From the NCBI GenBank assembly GCA_050011815.1, contig JBEKIJ010000008.1, forward strand, positions 1 to 64,000: a stretch of DNA of 64,000 nucleotides, in the 5' to 3' direction. The notes under the pieces are model-generated. The model was given only the letters and a program-made list of their open reading frames with translations. It did no database searches and was not told the DNA's origin. The position numbers were made by a program, and so were the translations under genes. Shown piece after piece: positions 47,401-55,778 of the stretch; position 1 is the first letter of the stretch; every line of letters begins with the position of its first letter. This stretch comes from Chersky-840 sp050011815. Lineage in GTDB: Bacteria; Actinomycetota; Acidimicrobiia; Acidimicrobiales; UBA8190.

Positions 47401-47967
47401 GTGGAACTCGCCACGAAGCCGCTCGACGCGGAGACCTGGCCTGATTTCGAGCGCTTGGCCGAAGCCCACCACGGGGTGTGGAACGGGTGCTGGTGTCTCG
47501 GCTTCCACGCCGAGGGCGCCAACAACGTGCACACCCCGGAGCAGCGACGGGCCCTCAAAGAGGCGAGGGTGCGGGAGGGCCAGGCCCATGCCGCCCTCGT
47601 CTACGACGGCGAGCAGTGTGTCGGCTGGTGCCAGTTCGGACCCACCGACGAACTGCCTCGGATCAAGCATCAAAAGGCCTACCGCGAGGGTCTGCATCTC
47701 CTGCCGGACTGGCGCATCACGTGCTTCTTCGTGGGCCGGACGCACCGGCACCGGGGCGTGGCAGAGGCCGCCCTGGCCGGGGCGCTCGACGAGATCTCCC
47801 GGCGGGGAGGCGGCCTGGTCGAGAGCTACCCGGAAGACACCGCCGGGAGGAAAGTCTCGGGCTCGTTCCTCAACAACGCCACCGTGGCCATGTTCGAGCG
47901 TTACGGGTTCGAGCGTGACCGCCAGATCGGAAAGCACCGTTGGGTGGTGACCCGGCGCGTGAGCTGA
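47401..47967 (+). CDS. GNAT-family acetyltransferase-like protein
   Basis: A 188-residue protein. ELATKPLDAETWPDFERLAEAHHGVWNGCWCLGFH is the opening of a GNAT subgroup with a W-C-x-x-F-H motif. The acetyl-CoA-binding stretch is FFVGRTHRHRGVAEAALAGALDEI with R-x-x-G-V-A in the pyrophosphate loop position, and NNATVAMFERYGFERDRQIG closes the fold. GTG at 47401 is chosen for the -10 element. Members of this subgroup are uncharacterised. Confidence 0.82.
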   Translation: MELATKPLDAETWPDFERLAEAHHGVWNGCWCLGFHAEGANNVHTPEQRRALKEARVREGQAHAALVYDGEQCVGWCQFGPTDELPRIKHQKAYREGLHLLPDWRITCFFVGRTHRHRGVAEAALAGALDEISRRGGGLVESYPEDTAGRKVSGSFLNNATVAMFERYGFERDRQIGKHRWVVTRRVS

Positions 47968-48046
47968 TCGCCCCTGCCACCTGCGCCGACGTCGCCTCGA
48001 AGACACGTGCCGACCGGTTGGGCAGCCCGGCGATATCCGGTCCGGG

Positions 48047-48073
48047 TGTCACATCCGACGCGTGGCCGGTGTC
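48047..48073 (+). promoter_or_regulatory. Candidate ECF41-type promoter
   Basis: TGTCACA (48047-48053) followed after exactly 16 bp by TGTC (48070-48073). The known ECF41 target is TGTCACA, 16 bp, CGTC; the -35 is perfect and the -10 has one mismatch. It precedes the decarboxylase-sigma operon, so autoregulation is expected. Confidence 0.7.
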
Positions 48074-48106
48074 TCTATGCCGAGAGCATTTATCGGAGGA
48101 GACATC

Positions 48107-48685
48107 ATGTCCAGCAGTCTCAGAATTCCCAAGGCCGAGATGACCGGCTTGTACGGCGCGCTGATCAAGCGCATGTCCCGCAGGATGTTCGGCGAGGTGC
48201 CCGATCCTGTCGGGGTCGCGTGGCACAACCGGAAGGTGCTGAACCTCAGCTTCAGCATCGGCCGTAAGGCGCAGAAGTGGGACCGGTGTGACGAAAACCT
48301 CAAGTCGCTCGCTCACATGGCCACGGCCAGCCTGATCGGCTGTAGCTTCTGCCTGGACTTCGGCTACTTCCACGCCCACAACGAAGGGCTCGACGTGGAC
48401 AAGGCGCGTGAGGTGCCCCGCTGGCGCGTCTCGGATGTGTTCACGCCGCTCGAGCGCGACGTCATGGAGTACGCCGAGGCCATGACGCAGACTCCGCCGA
48501 CGGTCACTGACGAACTGTCGGCCACGCTGCTGAGCGCGCTCGGGCCGGCCGCCCTGGTAGAGCTGACCCTGTTCATCGCGCTGGCCAACCTCATGGCCCG
48601 CTCCAACGTCGCGATGGGCGTGGAGTCACAGGAGTTCTCGGCCGCCTGTGACCTCGAGCCGCTCGCCCTGGCCTCGTCGGCATGA
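48107..48685 (+). CDS. Carboxymuconolactone decarboxylase-family protein (ECF41 partner)
   Basis: A 192-residue AhpD/CMD-fold protein. The redox motif is GCSFCLDFGYFHAHN (C-x-x-C with a downstream His), typical of peroxidase-like CMD members. LVELTLFIALANLMARSNVAMGV is the conserved helix at the C-terminal side. GGAGGAG lies before the ATG at 48107. The stop overlaps the sigma-factor start (ATGA). Genes of this type (also called COE) accompany ECF41 sigma factors and are their usual targets. Confidence 0.92.
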   Translation: MSSSLRIPKAEMTGLYGALIKRMSRRMFGEVPDPVGVAWHNRKVLNLSFSIGRKAQKWDRCDENLKSLAHMATASLIGCSFCLDFGYFHAHNEGLDVDKAREVPRWRVSDVFTPLERDVMEYAEAMTQTPPTVTDELSATLLSALGPAALVELTLFIALANLMARSNVAMGVESQEFSAACDLEPLALASSA

Positions 48686-49545
48686 CCGACGATCCCTTCG
48701 TCGCCCATCGCGGCCTGCTCTTCACGGTCGCCTACGAGATGCTCGGGTCTGCGGTCGACGCCGAGGACGTCGTGCAGGAGACCTGGCTCCGGTGGGCCGA
48801 CGTGGACCGGGAAGATGTGCGTGACCCGCGGGCCTATCTCGTCCGGATCGTGACCCGGCAGGCGCTGAACCGCTTGCGAACGGTGTCGCGCCGCCGGGAG
48901 GAATACGTGGGGGAGTGGCTGCCCGAGCCGCTGCTCACCAGTCCCGATCTGGCCGAGGACGCCGAATTCGCCGAGAACATCTCGATCGCCATGCTCACGG
49001 TGCTCGAGACCCTCGGTCCGGCCGAGCGGGCCGTGTTCGTGCTGCACGAGGTGTTCGAGACGCCCTACGACGAGATCGCCGAGGCCGTGGGCAAGACTCC
49101 GGCCGCGGTCCGCCAGATCGCGCACCGTGCCCGCCACCACGTCGCGGCGCGACGGCCACGGATGAAGGTGGACCAGGCTCTCCAGGAGGTGACCCTCGAG
49201 AAGTTCATGGCCGCCGTCACCTCCGGCGACATTCAGGGACTCGTGGAGGTCCTCGCCCCGGATGTGGTGTTGATCGCCGATGGCGGCGGCCTGGTGCCGG
49301 CCGCTCGGAAGCCGCTCCAAGGGGCGGAAAAGGTGGTCGCGTTCTTGGCCCGGGTGGCGGATCTCTCCGGCCTGGTAGCGACGACCGCCTTGCTCAACGG
49401 CATGCCCGGTGCCCGGTTCAACGTCGCCGGGGATGACACGGCGGTGAGCCTGGTGATCGAGGATGGCCTGATCACCCGGATCTACGCAATCCGCAATCCG
49501 AACAAGCTGGGAGGCCTGGGAGAGGTGGCGGACCTGCGACGGTGA
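48682..49545 (+). CDS. ECF41-group sigma factor with SnoaL-like C-terminal domain
   Basis: A 287-residue sigma factor. Region 2 runs from about residue 6 to 75 (GLLFTVAYEMLGSAVDAEDVVQETWLRW), the linker has the ECF41 mark WLPEP, and region 4 is LETLGPAERAVFVLHEVFETPYDEIAEAVGKTPAAVRQIAHRAR. The C-terminal 120 residues are a SnoaL-like domain with DGGG and NPNKL, the two motifs known to control ECF41 activity in place of an anti-sigma factor. It is translationally coupled to the CMD-family gene. Confidence 0.95.
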   Translation: MTDDPFVAHRGLLFTVAYEMLGSAVDAEDVVQETWLRWADVDREDVRDPRAYLVRIVTRQALNRLRTVSRRREEYVGEWLPEPLLTSPDLAEDAEFAENISIAMLTVLETLGPAERAVFVLHEVFETPYDEIAEAVGKTPAAVRQIAHRARHHVAARRPRMKVDQALQEVTLEKFMAAVTSGDIQGLVEVLAPDVVLIADGGGLVPAARKPLQGAEKVVAFLARVADLSGLVATTALLNGMPGARFNVAGDDTAVSLVIEDGLITRIYAIRNPNKLGGLGEVADLRR

Positions 49546-49611
49546 CCGTCCTCCGGCACTCATTCGAAAAGCCCCTTGACCAGGGTCGTCTGAGGGTGCC
49601 TCCGAAGAATT

Positions 49612-49686
49612 TGGCGCCCTCGGCAGGACTCGAACCTGCGCCACCGGCTCCGGAGGCCGGTGCTCTATCCGCTGAGCTACGAGGGC
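49612..49686 (-). tRNA. tRNA-Arg (anticodon CCG)
   Basis: Read on the minus strand, the sequence folds as a full cloverleaf: 7-bp acceptor stem GCCCTCG/CGAGGGC, D stem GCTC/GAGC, anticodon stem CCGGC/GCCGG around the loop C-T-CCG-G-A, T stem GCAGG/CCTGC with TTCGAGT loop. The anticodon CCG reads CGG (Arg). The 3' end has G as discriminator base followed by an encoded CCA (49614-49612). It lies between the ECF41 operon and argS, the synthetase that charges it. Confidence 0.96.
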
Positions 49687-49833
49687 AGATGGGACGGCCG
49701 CCGGCGCGAGCGCGGGGCGCGGTCGAGCGGAGCCACCACGAACTGTAGTCCCGGGTCCTGAGCCCCCGGCCGGTCGGCCCCGCTCCACCGGCAATTGCGC
49801 TCGAGGTTTCCCCGCGTCATCCTCGGCGGGACC

Positions 49834-51456
49834 ATGGCCGCCCGACCCCTCATCGCCGCCGCTGTGAGCCGAGCCCTGTCGTCGATGGGCATCGAGGTGG
49901 ACCCGGCCTCGGTCCATCTCGAGCGGCCCGCCCGAAGGGAAAACGGCGACTGGTCGACCAACACCGCACTGGTCAACGCCAAGGCCCTCCAACGCCCGCC
50001 GCGCCAGATCGCCGAAGAGCTGGCCGGGCATCTGCGCACCGACCCGCTTCCACATCTCGAGTCGGTCGAGGTCGCCGGCCCCGGCTTCGTGAACCTCCAC
50101 CTGTCGCCGGGATGGCTCCACGACACGCTCACCGAGGTGGTGGGCGAAGGCGAGCAGGGATACGCGCGAAACGAGCTCGGGGGCAACGAGAAGGTCCAGA
50201 TCGAGTTCATCTCGGCCAACCCCACCGGCCCGCTCCACGTGGGCAACGGATGGTGGGGTGCCTACGGCGACGCCATGGGCCGGGTCATGACGCGATGTGG
50301 GTGGGAGGTCCGTCGCGAGTACTACGTCAACGACACCGGAGGCCAGATCCGTGTGCTCGGCGAGAGCCTCCTGGCCCGGCGCCGCGGCGAGGCCGTCCCC
50401 GAAGCGGGCTACCAGGGCAAGTACGTGACCGAGCTCGCCACGCACTACGACGGCCCCGAGGAGCTCGAGGCGGCCGGGAGGTGGGCGGCGCAGCGCATCC
50501 TCGCCAACATCCAGACGACGCTCGCCCGCCTCGGCATCGTCTTCGACGACTGGTACAGCCAGGCGTCAGTGGAGGAGAGCGGTGCGGTCCGAGACACGAT
50601 CGAGCTCCTGGCCGGCAAGGGGCTCGTGGACGAGCAAGACGGTGCGGTGTGGTTCCGGTCTTCGCGGCTCGGGGACAGCCGTGACCGCGTGCTCGTGAAG
50701 TCGAACGGCGACGCCACGTATCTCGCCGGCGATCTCGCCTATCACCGGGACAAGTTCCTCCTCCGCCACTTCGACCGCGTCATCGACATCTTCGGCGCCG
50801 ACCACGCCGGCCAGGTGAAGAGCCTCACCCTCGGGGTCCAGGCCATGGGGGTCGACGCCGGCCGGCTCGAGGTGAAGATCGGCCAGATGGTGTCGCTCGT
50901 CCAGGGCGGAGAGGCCGGCCGCATGTCGAAGCGGGCCGGCAACGTCGTGGAGCTCGACGAACTGATCGACGACATCGGAGCCGACGCCACCCGGCTGCTC
51001 TCTCTCATGTCCTCGCTCGATCAGGCGGCGGTGCTCGACCTCGACCTGGTGCGGAGCCAGTCGATGGAGAACCCCGTCTACTACGTGCAGTACGCCCATG
51101 CCCGCATCGCCTCGATCGAACGCCGACGCGCCGAACGGGGCATCGAGTTGCTCCCCCTCGGCGAGGTGGACCTCTCCCTCCTCGCGCACGACCGGGAGCT
51201 CGAGCTCTTGCGCAGTCTCGAAGAGCTCCCCGATGTCGTGGCCGAGGCCGGCCGGGACCGGGCGCCGCACAAGGTCACCGCCTGGGTGCGGAGTCTGGCC
51301 GGCACCTTCCACGGCTTCTACCACGACTGCCCGGTGCTGGCCGAGACGGTCGGCACCGATCTGACCCAGGCCCGGCTGTGGCTCGTCGAGGCGGCGCGCG
51401 TGGGTCTCGCCATCGGCCTCGACACGCTCGGGGTGAGCGCACCGGACTCGATGTAG
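49834..51456 (+). CDS. argS: Arginyl-tRNA synthetase
   Basis: A 540-residue class I synthetase. The HIGH motif is in SANPTGPLHVGN, the KMSKS-equivalent is GRMSKRAGN, and YYVNDTGGQ plus FGADHAGQVKSL are ArgRS-typical. The N-terminal Add1 domain (LIAAAVSRALSSMGIEVDPASVHLERP) and the helical anticodon-binding domain (YYVQYAHARIASI) are both present. The C-terminal end, L-G-V-S-A-P-D-S-M, has Asp-Ser where ArgRS usually has Glu-Arg. The ATG at 49834 is chosen for homology. It heads the amino-acid/translation cluster and is divergent from the tRNA-Arg gene. Confidence 0.97.
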   Translation: MAARPLIAAAVSRALSSMGIEVDPASVHLERPARRENGDWSTNTALVNAKALQRPPRQIAEELAGHLRTDPLPHLESVEVAGPGFVNLHLSPGWLHDTLTEVVGEGEQGYARNELGGNEKVQIEFISANPTGPLHVGNGWWGAYGDAMGRVMTRCGWEVRREYYVNDTGGQIRVLGESLLARRRGEAVPEAGYQGKYVTELATHYDGPEELEAAGRWAAQRILANIQTTLARLGIVFDDWYSQASVEESGAVRDTIELLAGKGLVDEQDGAVWFRSSRLGDSRDRVLVKSNGDATYLAGDLAYHRDKFLLRHFDRVIDIFGADHAGQVKSLTLGVQAMGVDAGRLEVKIGQMVSLVQGGEAGRMSKRAGNVVELDELIDDIGADATRLLSLMSSLDQAAVLDLDLVRSQSMENPVYYVQYAHARIASIERRRAERGIELLPLGEVDLSLLAHDRELELLRSLEELPDVVAEAGRDRAPHKVTAWVRSLAGTFHGFYHDCPVLAETVGTDLTQARLWLVEAARVGLAIGLDTLGVSAPDSM

Positions 51457-51539
51457 CAGTCGGGTCGTCCCCGCCTCCCACCCCGCCGGCTCCCCGCCGC
51501 GCCGCGCCCGACCCCGTCGGGCGGCGACGGGGTCGTGAG

Positions 51540-51545
51540 TAGCCT
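51540..51545 (+). promoter_or_regulatory. -10 element TAGCCT for lysA
   Basis: TAGCCT ends 6 bp before ATG 51552; no Shine-Dalgarno site. Confidence 0.55.
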
Positions 51546-51551
51546 TTCCCC

Positions 51552-52943
51552 ATGGACGACCTGGTCGATGTCGGTGCCACGCCGCCCCACCGAGGTGCGC
51601 CTGCCGGGGGGCGCGACGGAGGTCCGGCGCTCGGTCCCGACGAGGGTCCGGTGCAGCGCGAGCTGCTCCCCATGACGGCCGAGGTCGGGACCGACGGCAG
51701 CCTGGCGGTGGGGGGAGTGGGCCTCCTCGAGCTGGCCGAGCGATTCGGGACCCCGCTGTTCGTCTACGACGAAGAGCATCTCCGGGTCCGTTGCCGGGAG
51801 GCCGTCGACGCGTGGGGAGACGGCGTCGCCTACGCCACCAAGGCGTTCCTGTGCCTGGCCATGGCCAAGCTCGCCCACGAAGAGGGGATGTGGCTGGACG
51901 TCTCCACCGGCGGCGAGCTGCACGTCGCCCTCTCGGCCGGTGTGCCCGCGGCGCGTCTGGTCCTGCACGGCAACAACAAGTCCGAGCCCGAACTGGCCCG
52001 CGCCCTCTCCGTTGGCGTCGGTCGCATCGTCCTCGATTCCTTCGACGAGATCGACCGCCTGGCTCGGCTGGCGCCGGCCCCCGCCCCCGCCGCCGAGGGC
52101 CGGAGCGCCGACGGTCGGCAGGCCGTGATGCTCCGGGTGACGCCGGGGGTCGAGGCGCACACCCACGATTTCGTTCGGACGGGACAAGAGGACTCGAAGT
52201 TCGGGTTCGGTCTGGCCTCGGGTGCGGCTTCCCAGGCCGTGGCGCGGGTGCGGGCGCTGCCGGGGCTCGACCTCGTGGGGATCCACGCCCACATCGGGAG
52301 TCAGGTGTTCAGGGTCGACTCGTTCGCCCAGGAGGTCGAGGCCCTGGCCGGTTTCTTCTCACCCCTGGGGCTCACCGAGCTGTGCGTGGGGGGTGGCCTC
52401 GGGGTCCCCTATGTGGCCCGGGAGACCGCACCTTCGCTCTCGCAGTGGGCGCAGACGGTGCACGACGCGTGCCGGAGCGCCGGGATCCCCGCCGAGACCC
52501 GGGTCACGGCCGAGCCCGGCCGCTCCATCGTGGCCGCGGCGGGAGTGACCCTGTATCGGGTGGGGACGATCAAGGAGCTCCCGGGAGTGCGGACCTACGT
52601 CGCCGTCGACGGTGGCATGAGCGACAATCCCCGGCCCGTGCTCTACGGCAGCGGGTACGAGACGTTCCTCCCACGTCAACCCACCGCGCTCCGTCCCTTG
52701 ACGGCGAGAGTCGTCGGCAAGCACTGCGAGTCCGGCGACATCGTCGTGGCCGACGCCCGCCTCCCCGCCGATGTGGTGGTGGGCGACGTCCTGGCCACCC
52801 CCGTCACCGGCGCCTACGGCTACTCGATGGCTTCGAACTACAACAAGGTGCCCCGACCCGGCGTCGTGTTCGTGGCCGAGGGCGAGGCCCGTGTCGTGGT
52901 GCGGCGCGAGACCGACGACGACCTGATCCGTCTCGACGGGTGA
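51552..52943 (+). CDS. lysA: Diaminopimelate decarboxylase
   Basis: A 463-residue PLP enzyme that makes lysine from meso-diaminopimelate. The PLP lysine is in AYATKAF, HGNNKSEPEL and the GIHAHIGSQ segment are standard, and AVDGGMSDNPRPVLYGSGYE plus KHCESGDIV supply the active-site Cys and Tyr positions. The first 45 residues, low-complexity and Gly/Asp-rich, precede the domain and are unusual; an internal start at 51672 (MTAEVG) would remove most of them, but the -10 at 51540 supports ATG 51552. Confidence 0.96.
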   Translation: MDDLVDVGATPPHRGAPAGGRDGGPALGPDEGPVQRELLPMTAEVGTDGSLAVGGVGLLELAERFGTPLFVYDEEHLRVRCREAVDAWGDGVAYATKAFLCLAMAKLAHEEGMWLDVSTGGELHVALSAGVPAARLVLHGNNKSEPELARALSVGVGRIVLDSFDEIDRLARLAPAPAPAAEGRSADGRQAVMLRVTPGVEAHTHDFVRTGQEDSKFGFGLASGAASQAVARVRALPGLDLVGIHAHIGSQVFRVDSFAQEVEALAGFFSPLGLTELCVGGGLGVPYVARETAPSLSQWAQTVHDACRSAGIPAETRVTAEPGRSIVAAAGVTLYRVGTIKELPGVRTYVAVDGGMSDNPRPVLYGSGYETFLPRQPTALRPLTARVVGKHCESGDIVVADARLPADVVVGDVLATPVTGAYGYSMASNYNKVPRPGVVFVAEGEARVVVRRETDDDLIRLDG

Positions 52944-52993
52944 GCCCAGGGCGAACGCCCCACGATGTGCGGAGCCCGATCGCCGGTGGGCGG

Positions 52994-52999
52994 TAGCGT
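52994..52999 (+). promoter_or_regulatory. -10 element TAGCGT for hom
   Basis: TAGCGT ends 6 bp before ATG 53006, predicting a leaderless transcript separate from lysA. Confidence 0.55.
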
Positions 53000-53005
53000 G
53001 AACCG

Positions 53006-54370
53006 ATGGTGAGGACACAGCGCGGCCCGACGGCCCGGCCCCGCGATGGCGGGGACGCGGCCGTCCGCGTGGCGGTTCTCGGCTGCGGAAACGTCGGCGG
53101 TGCCCTCGTCGCCCTCCTCCTCGAAGACGCCGATGCCATCGCCGCCCGCTCGGGCGTGCACCTCGAGCTCGTCGGGGTCGCCGTGGCGGACCCCTCCCGG
53201 GCACGGCCCGGGGTGCCGGCCCAGTTGATCACCGGGGACGCCAAGGAGCTCGTCAACGACGAGCGGGTGGACGTGGTGGTCGAGCTGATCGGTGGAGTCG
53301 ACCCGGCTCGGGCTCTGGTCGAAGCCGCCCTCGGCGCCGGGAAGTCGGTGGTGACGGGGAACAAGGAGCTGATCGCCGCCCACGGGACGGCGTTGGCACG
53401 AGCAGCGGCGTCGGCCGGGGTCGATCTGCTCTACGAAGCAGCCGTGGCCGGAGCCATCCCCCTCATCCGCCCCTTGCGGGAATCGCTGGCCGGAGAACGG
53501 GTCCATCGCGTCATGGGCATCGTCAACGGGACCACCAACTACATCTTGACGACGATGTCGGAGGAGGGTGTCTCCTACGCCGAGGCCCTGACCGAGGCCC
53601 AGCGACTCGGGTACGCGGAGCGTGACGCCAGCGCCGATGTCGACGGGCACGACGCGGCATCGAAGGCGGCCATCCTCGCCACCCTGGCCTTTCGCTGTGA
53701 TGTGGTCGCCGACGACGTGCCCCGCGAAGGCATCGCCACCGTCGATCCCGTGGACATCTCCTTCGCCGACCGTCTGGGCTACGTCGTGAAGCTGCTGGCC
53801 GTCCTCGAACGGACGGGCGGCTCGGAGCGGTCAGCCGGAGGTGACGTGCCGGAGATCTCCGTGCGCGTCCACCCGGCCATGCTGCCCCGCACCCACCCGC
53901 TCGCCGCGGTCCGAGGGGCGTTTAACGCCGTGTTCATCGAGGGCGACACCGCCGGCGAGCTCATGCTCTACGGCCAGGGTGCGGGCGGGAGGCCGACGGC
54001 CTCGGCGGTGCTCGGAGACCTCATCGACGCCGCCCATCACCTCCACACCGGGGCGGCGGCCCGTTTCGTGCCCCGCGTGCGTCCCAACTTCCGGCCCACC
54101 GACGACCTTCGCTGTGCCTGGTACCTGAACATCGACGTCGCCGACCGTCCCGGGGTCCTGGCCGCGGTGGCCCAGCTGTTCGGCGACAACGGCGTTTCGA
54201 TCCGGTCTATGGAACAGGTGGGCCTCGGTGACGAAGCCCGGTTGATCTTCCTGACGCATGTGGCGCGCGAAGGGGATGTGCAACGTACCCTGTCGGGCCT
54301 GCGAAGCCTCGATGTCGTGGACCATGTCGGCGGCGTCCTGCGCGTGATGGGCGACGAGGAAGGGACCTAG
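53006..54370 (+). CDS. hom: Homoserine dehydrogenase
   Basis: A 454-residue enzyme reducing aspartate semialdehyde to homoserine. The Rossmann start is VAVLGCGNVGGALV, followed by VVTGNKELIAAHG, YEAAVAGAIPLIRPL, VMGIVNGTTNYIL and the catalytic EAQRLGYAERDASADVDGHDAASKAAILA. A C-terminal ACT domain (WYLNIDVADRPGVLAAVAQLFGDNGVSIRSMEQ) is the site of threonine feedback in this family. The first 20 residues are basic and not conserved. Between lysA and thrC, in the conserved actinobacterial order. Confidence 0.97.
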   Translation: MVRTQRGPTARPRDGGDAAVRVAVLGCGNVGGALVALLLEDADAIAARSGVHLELVGVAVADPSRARPGVPAQLITGDAKELVNDERVDVVVELIGGVDPARALVEAALGAGKSVVTGNKELIAAHGTALARAAASAGVDLLYEAAVAGAIPLIRPLRESLAGERVHRVMGIVNGTTNYILTTMSEEGVSYAEALTEAQRLGYAERDASADVDGHDAASKAAILATLAFRCDVVADDVPREGIATVDPVDISFADRLGYVVKLLAVLERTGGSERSAGGDVPEISVRVHPAMLPRTHPLAAVRGAFNAVFIEGDTAGELMLYGQGAGGRPTASAVLGDLIDAAHHLHTGAAARFVPRVRPNFRPTDDLRCAWYLNIDVADRPGVLAAVAQLFGDNGVSIRSMEQVGLGDEARLIFLTHVAREGDVQRTLSGLRSLDVVDHVGGVLRVMGDEEGT

Positions 54371-54376
54371 CGCGCC

Positions 54377-55414
54377 ATGGGATGGCGAGGAGTCATCGAG
54401 ACGTACCGGGACCTGCTCCCGGTGACGAGCGACACGCCGGTGGTCACGCTCCTCGAGGGAGGGACGCCGTTGCTCGAAGCCCCGCGCCTGTCCGCCCGAG
54501 TCGGGGCCCGGGTCTGGTTGAAGCTCGAAGGACAGAACCCCACGGGCTCGTTCAAGGACCGGGGGATGACCATGGCCATCTCCAAGGCCTTGGAAGAGGG
54601 GGCCAAGGCTGTCGTGTGCGCGTCGACGGGCAACACCTCTGCATCGGCAGCCGCCTACGCGGCGCGGGCCGGCATGACCTGCGGGGTGCTGATCCCCGAG
54701 GGATACATCGCCCTGGGCAAGCTGGCCCAGGCCCTCGTGCACGGGGCGAAGGTCATCCAGGTGCGCGGGAACTTCGACGAGCTGCTCACCATGGTGCGTC
54801 GCCTGGGTGAGAAGGCTCCCGTGACCGTCGTCAACTCGGTGAACCCCTACCGCATCGAGGGTCAGAAGACCGGAGCCTTCGAAATTGTGGACGAGTTGGG
54901 GGATGCCCCCGACGTCCATTGCATCCCCGTCGGCAACGCCGGGAACATCACGGCCTACTGGCGCGGCTACCTCGAATACCGTGACGCGGGCCACTGCACA
55001 AAACTCCCGCGCTTGTTCGGCTTCCAGGCCGCCGGATCCGCCCCCATCGTCGAGGGCCACCCCATCGAACATCCCGAGACGGTGGCGACGGCCATCCGTA
55101 TCGGGAACCCGGCGTCCTGGTACGGGGCCACCGCGGCGGCGAGTGAGTCGGGAGGTGCCATCGAAGCGGTCACCGACGACGAGATCCTCGCCGCCTACCG
55201 TTTCCTGGCGTCCGAAGAGTCGGTCTTCTGCGAGGCCGCCTCGGCGGCGTCGGTGGCCGGACTGATCAAGGTGGGGGCACCGCCGGGTTCCAACGTTGTG
55301 TGCGTGTTGACGGGCCACGGACTGAAGGACCCCGACCTGGCGATCAGCCAGATCTCGGTGCCCACCGCCGTCGAGCTCGACTACGGCGCCGTCATCGGCG
55401 CGCTGGGGCTCTAG
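54377..55414 (+). CDS. thrC: Threonine synthase
   Basis: A 345-residue PLP enzyme converting phosphohomoserine to threonine. The PLP lysine motif is NPTGSFKDRGMTMA, the phosphate-binding loop is VGNAGNITAYW, and CASTGNTSASAAAYAARAG is typical of the shorter, actinobacterial/plant-like ThrC class. It starts 6 bp after hom and is presumably co-transcribed. The gene usually next in this order, thrB (homoserine kinase, which supplies the substrate), is not here. Confidence 0.97.
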   Translation: MGWRGVIETYRDLLPVTSDTPVVTLLEGGTPLLEAPRLSARVGARVWLKLEGQNPTGSFKDRGMTMAISKALEEGAKAVVCASTGNTSASAAAYAARAGMTCGVLIPEGYIALGKLAQALVHGAKVIQVRGNFDELLTMVRRLGEKAPVTVVNSVNPYRIEGQKTGAFEIVDELGDAPDVHCIPVGNAGNITAYWRGYLEYRDAGHCTKLPRLFGFQAAGSAPIVEGHPIEHPETVATAIRIGNPASWYGATAAASESGGAIEAVTDDEILAAYRFLASEESVFCEAASAASVAGLIKVGAPPGSNVVCVLTGHGLKDPDLAISQISVPTAVELDYGAVIGALGL

Positions 55415-55778
55415 CAGGCCCGGTCCGAGGGTGGCGTGCCCCGAGGAGGGCGCGCCGCACCGGGCCGGCCGCGAGGACCTGTGGTCCGCGCCACGTTTTC
55501 GGTGCCCGACGGGAACAACGCCGACGGCTGCGGGGTTGTTGCCTACGAGCCCCGGTGTCCGGTACCATATGGGCACCGCCGCTCCCCAGTATCCTCTGGG
55601 CGTCGCGGGCGACAGGCTTTCGAAGCCGGGGTCGCCAGGCGGTGCTCCGACGGTGACTTGTTGGAGAGGCGGGGGCTTGACGTGAAATCGCGCCAGGCGC
55701 CTTTATCCTCTGTTCCGTGTCCCTTGGCGTCCAGGCTCACCGAGCCGAGAACGGGGACGCAACCTAGCGAGGTGACTG
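55415..55778. other. 364-bp non-coding interval at the usual position of thrB
   Basis: No reading frame here resembles homoserine kinase or any family I know. The interval contains two T-A-T-C-C-T elements (near 55591 and at 55704-55709) and a TTGACG at 55677-55682 that may belong to rho promoters, although the TTGACG-to-TATCCT spacing of 21 bp is long. The final 70 bases form the rho leader. Confidence 0.6.

Noticed and set aside
55481..55560. VRATFSVP-like peptide in the thrC-rho gap as a thrB remnant
   Set aside because: Only a few residues resemble the ThrB N terminus and the glycine-rich ATP motif is absent; the match is too weak, unlike the rpiB case.
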